Shown here piece by piece: positions 5,886 to 9,880 of a stretch of DNA of 9,880 nucleotides. This DNA comes from Bacteroidota bacterium (GTDB taxonomy: Bacteria > Bacteroidota > Bacteroidia > Flavobacteriales_D > Crocinitomicaceae): positions 1-9,880 of the forward strand of contig SBGS01000123.1 of assembly GCA_006226555.1 (NCBI GenBank), in the 5' to 3' direction. A program made the position numbers and the translations under genes. The first letter of the stretch is position 1; each line of letters starts with the position of its first letter. The notes under the pieces were generated by a model. It was not told where the DNA came from, did no database searches, and worked only from the letters and a program-made list of their open reading frames with translations.

Positions 5886-7325
5886 ATGAAAAGATCGAAG
5901 GTGATTGAAGTACTAACTGATGGATCAGTTGGCAGTAAAGTAGTTGTAAAAGGTTGGGTTAGAGCGTTTAGAAGTAATCGCTTTATTCAATTAAATGATG
6001 GATCTACGATTAAAAATATTCAGGCTGTCGTGGATTTTGAGAACTTCGACGAGGCCCTTTTGAAGAGAATTACGACGGGTTCCGCGATTGCGGTTACAGG
6101 AGAACTGGTGGAGTCACAAGGAGCGGGTCAGGCAGTTGAGATCCAGGTGGAAGGAATTGAAATACTCGGTGATGCAAATCCGGATGAGGTGCAGCGTACT
6201 GTGATGCAGCCAAAACGCCACAGCCTTGAGTTTTTGCGTGAACAGGCACACCTGCGATTCAGAACCAATACTTTTGGAGCTGTTTTCCGCATCAGACACG
6301 CCGTAGCATACGCTATTCACAAATTCTTCAACGATAGGGGCTTTTATTATTTACATACGCCGATCGTTACAGGTTCAGATGCTGAGGGAGCAGGAGAAAT
6401 GTTCCGTGTGACTACCTTGGATCCAATAAATCCTCCATTGAACGAGGATGGAAGTGTAAATTACAAAGAGGACTTCTTCGGTAAACCAGTAAATCTTACG
6501 GTATCAGGTCAGCTTGAAGCAGAGCTTGGAGCGCTGGCATTAGGTCAGGTATATACTTTTGGTCCAACTTTTAGAGCGGAGAATTCAAATACTTCACGCC
6601 ATTTGGCTGAATTCTGGATGATCGAACCTGAAGTTGCCTTCAACGATCTAAAGGATAACATGGATTTGACGGAATCGTTTTTAAAGTATATCGTTGATTA
6701 CGTGTTGGAGAACTGTAAGGATGATCTTGCTTTCCTGAACGAAAGAGAAGCAAATGAACAAAAAACAAAACCGCAGAATGAGCGAAATGAAATGAGCTTG
6801 ATCGAACGTTTGGAATTTGTTTCAAAAAATGACTTTAAGCGATTGACCTATACGGAAGCGATTGACTTGTTGCTTCAATCCAAGCCTTACAAAAAGGGAC
6901 AATTCAAGTTTGACGTGAAATGGGGAATTGACCTTCAAAGTGAACACGAAAGATATCTGGTAGAGAAGGAATTCAACTGTCCGGTAATACTGACGGATTA
7001 TCCTGCTGAGATCAAGGCGTTCTATATGCGTCAGAATGACGATGGAAAGACAGTGGCTGCGATGGATGTATTATTCCCTGGGATTGGTGAGATCGTTGGA
7101 GGTTCACAAAGAGAGGAGAGATTTGATGTCTTGAAGGAGAAATGTAAAGCCTTTGATATTCACGAAGAAGAGATCTGGTGGTACCTGGAGACAAGAAAGT
7201 TCGGGACAGTACCTCATGCTGGTTTTGGCCTGGGATTTGAAAGGATGATCATGTTTGTGACGGGTATGACGAACATCAGGGATGTAATTCCATTCCCAAG
7301 AACTCCTCAAAATGCGGAATTCTAA
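5886..7325 (+). CDS. asnS: Asparaginyl-tRNA synthetase
   Basis: This class IIb synthetase charges tRNA-Asn with asparagine using ATP in the cytoplasm. Residues about 18-98 form the OB-fold anticodon-binding domain (VKGWVRAFRS, then a strand with FIQLNDGS). The catalytic domain shows motif 1 around 137-170 ending in TPIVTGSDAEGAGEMF, motif 2 with FGPTFRAEN (225-233; Arg230 expected to contact ATP) and motif 3 in GFGLGFERM (446-454; Arg453). The C terminus, RDVIPFPRTPQNAEF (465-479), is typical of AsnRS and separates it from AspRS. Length is 479, close to the 466 of E. coli. A polar insertion at about 276-310, between motif 2 and the catalytic core, accounts for the difference. An asparaginyl enzyme here means the cell can charge tRNA-Asn directly. 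Confidence 0.97.
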   Translation: MKRSKVIEVLTDGSVGSKVVVKGWVRAFRSNRFIQLNDGSTIKNIQAVVDFENFDEALLKRITTGSAIAVTGELVESQGAGQAVEIQVEGIEILGDANPDEVQRTVMQPKRHSLEFLREQAHLRFRTNTFGAVFRIRHAVAYAIHKFFNDRGFYYLHTPIVTGSDAEGAGEMFRVTTLDPINPPLNEDGSVNYKEDFFGKPVNLTVSGQLEAELGALALGQVYTFGPTFRAENSNTSRHLAEFWMIEPEVAFNDLKDNMDLTESFLKYIVDYVLENCKDDLAFLNEREANEQKTKPQNERNEMSLIERLEFVSKNDFKRLTYTEAIDLLLQSKPYKKGQFKFDVKWGIDLQSEHERYLVEKEFNCPVILTDYPAEIKAFYMRQNDDGKTVAAMDVLFPGIGEIVGGSQREERFDVLKEKCKAFDIHEEEIWWYLETRKFGTVPHAGFGLGFERMIMFVTGMTNIRDVIPFPRTPQNAEF

Positions 7326-7326
7326 T

Positions 7327-7347
7327 CGGATGTGATTTTGTAATCCG
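7327..7347 (+). repeat. Short inverted repeat after asnS
   Basis: CGGAT (7327-7331) is complementary to ATCCG (7343-7347) around an 11-base AT-rich loop, immediately after the asnS stop and followed by TTTAAAAA. It is too weak to call a terminator. TGATTTTG (7333-7340) within the loop is one base from the TAnnTTTG box and could be a start signal for rpoN, about 38 bases upstream of its ATG after initiation. Confidence 0.25.
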
Positions 7348-7384
7348 TTTAAAAACCTTAAATTTCAACTGAATACACATCGGA

Positions 7385-8836
7385 ATGGCACTTAAACAAC
7401 ATTTAACGCAAAAACTAGAACAGCGACTGTCTCCACAACAGATACAGTTGATGAAGTTATTGCAGGTGCCTACGATGGAGCTTGATCAGCGTATCAAGCA
7501 GGAAATAGAGGAAAATCCTGCCTTGGAGGAGGGAAGCGAAACGAATGAGGATGATTTCGGCGGAGAAGAGGATTACGATGATCACTCAGATAATGAAAGA
7601 GATGACGATTTTGATATCTCTGATTATTTTGATGATGATACCCCTGACTACAAAACGCAGGTTAGCAATAAAGGTAGAGACGAGGAAGAGAAAGTAATTC
7701 CTTTATCGGGAGAACAGAGCTTTCAGGAGCGTTTAACCGAACAGCTTCACCTTTTGGATCTTACCGAAGAACAATTTCAGATAGCAGATACGATTATTGG
7801 TAACCTGGATGAAGCCGGTTACTTAAAAAGAGAAGTTGATGCGATCGTTGACGATCTTGCATTTTCAGTTAACCTAAGTGTCACTGAAGAACAGGTAGAA
7901 GAGGTGTTGGCTATTGTTCAAAGCCTTGATCCTGCCGGAGTGGGTGCACGTGATCTTCGTGAGTGTCTTCTACTTCAAATTGAGCGTAACCAGGGAGGAG
8001 ACATCGTAAAATTTACGGCTAAGAAAATTCTGGAAGATTTCTTCGAAGAGTTTACAAAGAAGCACTACGAAAAGATCAAAAAGAAGCTGGAGATCGATGA
8101 TGAAGATCTGAAGGAAGCCGTGGATGAGATCGTGAAGCTGAATCCAAAACCCGGAGGTTCAATGAAGGAAGCAGCGCGCAACTTCCAGCAGATCATACCG
8201 GACTTTATGATCAATGATAGCGACGGAGAGCTTCAACTTACACTGAACGGCAGAAATGCACCTGAGCTAAAGGTCAGCCGGGAATATCAAAATATGTTGC
8301 GCAAATACGCGGAAGGCGCTAAAGCAACGCGTGAGGATAAGGAAGCGCTGTCGTTCGTGAAGCAAAAACTGGACGGAGCGAAATGGTTCATAGATGCCAT
8401 CAAACAACGACAGAATACCTTGTTGCTGACCATGACGGCAATCATGGAGTACCAGCGAGAGTACTTTTTGACCGGAGATGAAACGAACCTGAAACCGATG
8501 ATCCTAAAAGATATCGCGGAAAAGGTTGGTTTGGATATTTCTACGATCTCTCGTGTTGCCAACAGTAAGTATGTTCAAACCGGCTACGGTATATTCCCTT
8601 TAAAGTATTTCTTCTCTGAATCGCTTTCAACAGATAGTGGCGAAGAGGTATCTACGAGAGAAGTGAAGAAGATCCTCTCGGAAGCGATCGAAAATGAACA
8701 TAAAAGAAAACCTTTGACGGATGAGAAATTAGCTCAGCTATTAAAGGAAAAAGGATACAACATTGCGCGAAGAACTGTGGCGAAGTACAGAGAACAGTTA
8801 AACATTCCTGTTGCGCGACTAAGAAAGGAACTCTAA
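7385..8836 (+). CDS. rpoN: RNA polymerase sigma-54 factor
   Basis: Sigma-54 directs RNA polymerase to -24/-12 promoters and needs an AAA+ activator to open them. The 483-residue protein shows the full domain order. Region I (1-50) is Gln/Leu-rich, with QRLSPQQIQLMKLLQVP (13-29) and EENPALEEG (42-50). Region II (about 51-90) is strikingly acidic. Core-binding repeats cover about 105-300. A helix-turn-helix lies at about 376-395 (DIAEKVGLDISTISRVANSK). The RpoN box ARRTVAKYRE (461-470) that reads the -24 element is perfect. It starts 59 bases after asnS, a gene order that I recall from other Bacteroidetes. Its TAA shares one base with the next ATG (TAATG), suggesting coupled translation. No sigma-54 activator gene is in the window, and I saw no convincing GG-N10-GC promoter in its gaps. 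Confidence 0.97.
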   Translation: MALKQHLTQKLEQRLSPQQIQLMKLLQVPTMELDQRIKQEIEENPALEEGSETNEDDFGGEEDYDDHSDNERDDDFDISDYFDDDTPDYKTQVSNKGRDEEEKVIPLSGEQSFQERLTEQLHLLDLTEEQFQIADTIIGNLDEAGYLKREVDAIVDDLAFSVNLSVTEEQVEEVLAIVQSLDPAGVGARDLRECLLLQIERNQGGDIVKFTAKKILEDFFEEFTKKHYEKIKKKLEIDDEDLKEAVDEIVKLNPKPGGSMKEAARNFQQIIPDFMINDSDGELQLTLNGRNAPELKVSREYQNMLRKYAEGAKATREDKEALSFVKQKLDGAKWFIDAIKQRQNTLLLTMTAIMEYQREYFLTGDETNLKPMILKDIAEKVGLDISTISRVANSKYVQTGYGIFPLKYFFSESLSTDSGEEVSTREVKKILSEAIENEHKRKPLTDEKLAQLLKEKGYNIARRTVAKYREQLNIPVARLRKEL

Positions 8837-9483
8837 TGGAATTTACCTCCAAGTTTATATCGTGGTTGTTCCTGCCATTGCTGACCCCACTATACGCCTT
8901 ATTGCTGCTTTTATTCCTGCCTTCTGACCAGGATTTTTTCTTTAATTACAATTGTCTCTATACCCTTGCGCTGCCGACGAAATATGCGTTGATCTATCTC
9001 TTTACAATATTCGGATTTCTTGCACCGGGCATTTCATTATTGGTAATGTACCGTACCAAAATGATCTCCAACATTGAGATCGATAACAAATCAGAGCGCA
9101 GTATTCCGATCATCATTCAGCTGTTATATTGTTTGTTCTTGTACTTGTTCTTTGTATTCAAGGATCCTGCAGGTCAACTTCCTACCTATGTCTATGCATT
9201 TCCATTATCCGGCGCGATAGTAACGGCAATTTTCTTTTTACTGAATCGCTGGAAAAAGATCAGCATTCATGCCGCAGGAACGGGGATCATGACGGGCATG
9301 ATACTTGCATATTCAATGCATTGTATCCAGTATAGCTTTTGGATCATACCGTTTTCGTTCATCGTTTCCGGTTTGGTGATGTCAGCCAGAGTTTATCTTC
9401 ACAAACACACGCTTTTAGAAGTGATCATTGGTTGGTTAGTAGGATTTTTAGTTACGTTTGGAATAGTTTATTTATACAAATAG
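8836..9483 (+). CDS. PAP2-like integral membrane protein (lipid phosphatase superfamily, divergent)
   Basis: The 215-residue product is almost wholly hydrophobic, with probable helices at about 9-29, 50-72, 92-108, 119-137, 145-160, 168-184 and 195-213. Near the C terminus, R185-x5-H191-x3-E195 (within SARVYLHKHTLLEV) matches PAP2 motif 3 (SR-x5-H-x3-D) with Glu in place of Asp and Ala before the Arg. His145 in KISIHAAG (141-148) sits where the PSGH motif 2 is expected, and KSERSIP (85-91) resembles a decayed motif 1. PAP2 enzymes remove phosphate from lipids such as undecaprenyl diphosphate or phosphatidate at the membrane. Whether this divergent copy is catalytic is doubtful. Its ATG overlaps the rpoN stop by one base, and the next gene follows after 8 bases. 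Confidence 0.65.
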   Translation: MEFTSKFISWLFLPLLTPLYALLLLLFLPSDQDFFFNYNCLYTLALPTKYALIYLFTIFGFLAPGISLLVMYRTKMISNIEIDNKSERSIPIIIQLLYCLFLYLFFVFKDPAGQLPTYVYAFPLSGAIVTAIFFLLNRWKKISIHAAGTGIMTGMILAYSMHCIQYSFWIIPFSFIVSGLVMSARVYLHKHTLLEVIIGWLVGFLVTFGIVYLYK

Positions 9484-9491
9484 ATTTGATT

Positions 9492-9880
9492 ATGAGAAAG
9501 TTTGCGTTTATGGCTTCGATCGCCTTGTTTGTTGTCGCATGCGGGGTAGTGAATGAGAAAAACAAGGGCAAAGGGTTTAATATTTTCAGTGTACAGGATG
9601 ATATCGCTCTTGGGGCACAGGTAGCGGCTGAGATCGAATCCGATCCTGCACAGTTCCCGATCCTGGACTCAATGCAATACCCGGAAGCTTATCAGTACGT
9701 TTACAAGGTGAGAGATAAGATCCTGAATACAGGCTTGATCGATTTTAAAGACGATTTTGGATGGCGTTTGCGCATCATCCATGATGATAGCACGTTAAAT
9801 GCTTTCTGTACACCGGGAGGTTACATCTATATCTACACGGGAATCTTGAAATTCTTGGATGACGAGTCACAATTTGCAGG
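9492..9880 (+). CDS. M48 family (Ste24-like) metallopeptidase lipoprotein, 3' part missing
   Basis: Only the first 129 codons are present; the frame is still open at the window edge. The N terminus is a lipoprotein signal: MRK, a hydrophobic core (4-15) and lipobox VVAC with Cys17, so the mature protein should be anchored to a membrane facing the periplasm. The following part resembles M48 peptidases that act in envelope protein quality control: a segment IALGAQVAAEI (38-48), then LNAFCTPGGYIYIYTGIL (102-119), the strand that precedes the active-site helix in this family. DDESQFAG at the very end is the usual lead-in to the zinc motif HExxH, which would lie just past 9880. Activity therefore cannot be checked here. 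The Met start has no alternative nearby and lies 8 bases after the upstream stop. Confidence 0.85.
   Translation, partial: MRKFAFMASIALFVVACGVVNEKNKGKGFNIFSVQDDIALGAQVAAEIESDPAQFPILDSMQYPEAYQYVYKVRDKILNTGLIDFKDDFGWRLRIIHDDSTLNAFCTPGGYIYIYTGILKFLDDESQFA

Noticed and set aside
7597..7655. Acidic, repeat-like codons in rpoN as a possible insertion
   Set aside because: An acidic, variable Region II is normal for sigma-54.

Overview
The window looks like core chromosome of a Bacteroidetes bacterium, most likely a flavobacterium-type relative (Flavobacteriales, perhaps near the Crocinitomicaceae/Fluviicola group). The evidence is protein style and gene order: a TonB-energising module with a signal-peptide-bearing ExbB and two ExbD paralogues, an asnS-rpoN pair, moderately AT-rich coding DNA, almost no Shine-Dalgarno sequences, and Bacteroidetes-type -7 boxes (TAnnTTTG). 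The genus is an inference. All ten genes are on the + strand.

Positions 1-343 hold no recognisable gene. The first 200 bases are richer in G+C (about 55% over 1-120) and dense in inverted repeats, including a nested/crossing set that could form a structured RNA. The next 140 bases are AT-rich and carry a plausible promoter. Positions 344-3005 form one operon: exbB, a four-helix membrane protein of unknown function, a long exbD (259 aa) and a second exbD (170 aa), closed by a clear intrinsic terminator. The ExbB/ExbD proteins should use the proton gradient to drive a TonB-type (or TolA-type) periplasmic partner; no tonB lies inside the window.

Positions 3065-5819 form a second run: a YqhD-like iron-containing alcohol/aldehyde dehydrogenase, a GNAT-like protein whose start overlaps the dehydrogenase end, and pth (peptidyl-tRNA hydrolase). 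Positions 5886-9880 hold asnS (asparaginyl-tRNA synthetase), rpoN (sigma-54), a PAP2-like membrane protein and the start of a lipoprotein of the M48 metallopeptidase family cut by the window edge. The last three follow each other with a 1-base overlap and an 8-base gap, so rpoN, the PAP2-like gene and the M48 gene are probably co-transcribed.

I found no mobile element, CRISPR array, tRNA or rRNA gene, or defence system. The least ordinary items are the structured leader region at 1-200, the asymmetric ExbD pair with an uncharacterised membrane protein embedded in the operon, and a near-canonical Shine-Dalgarno in a lineage that seldom uses one. None of these amounts to a demonstrated new system.
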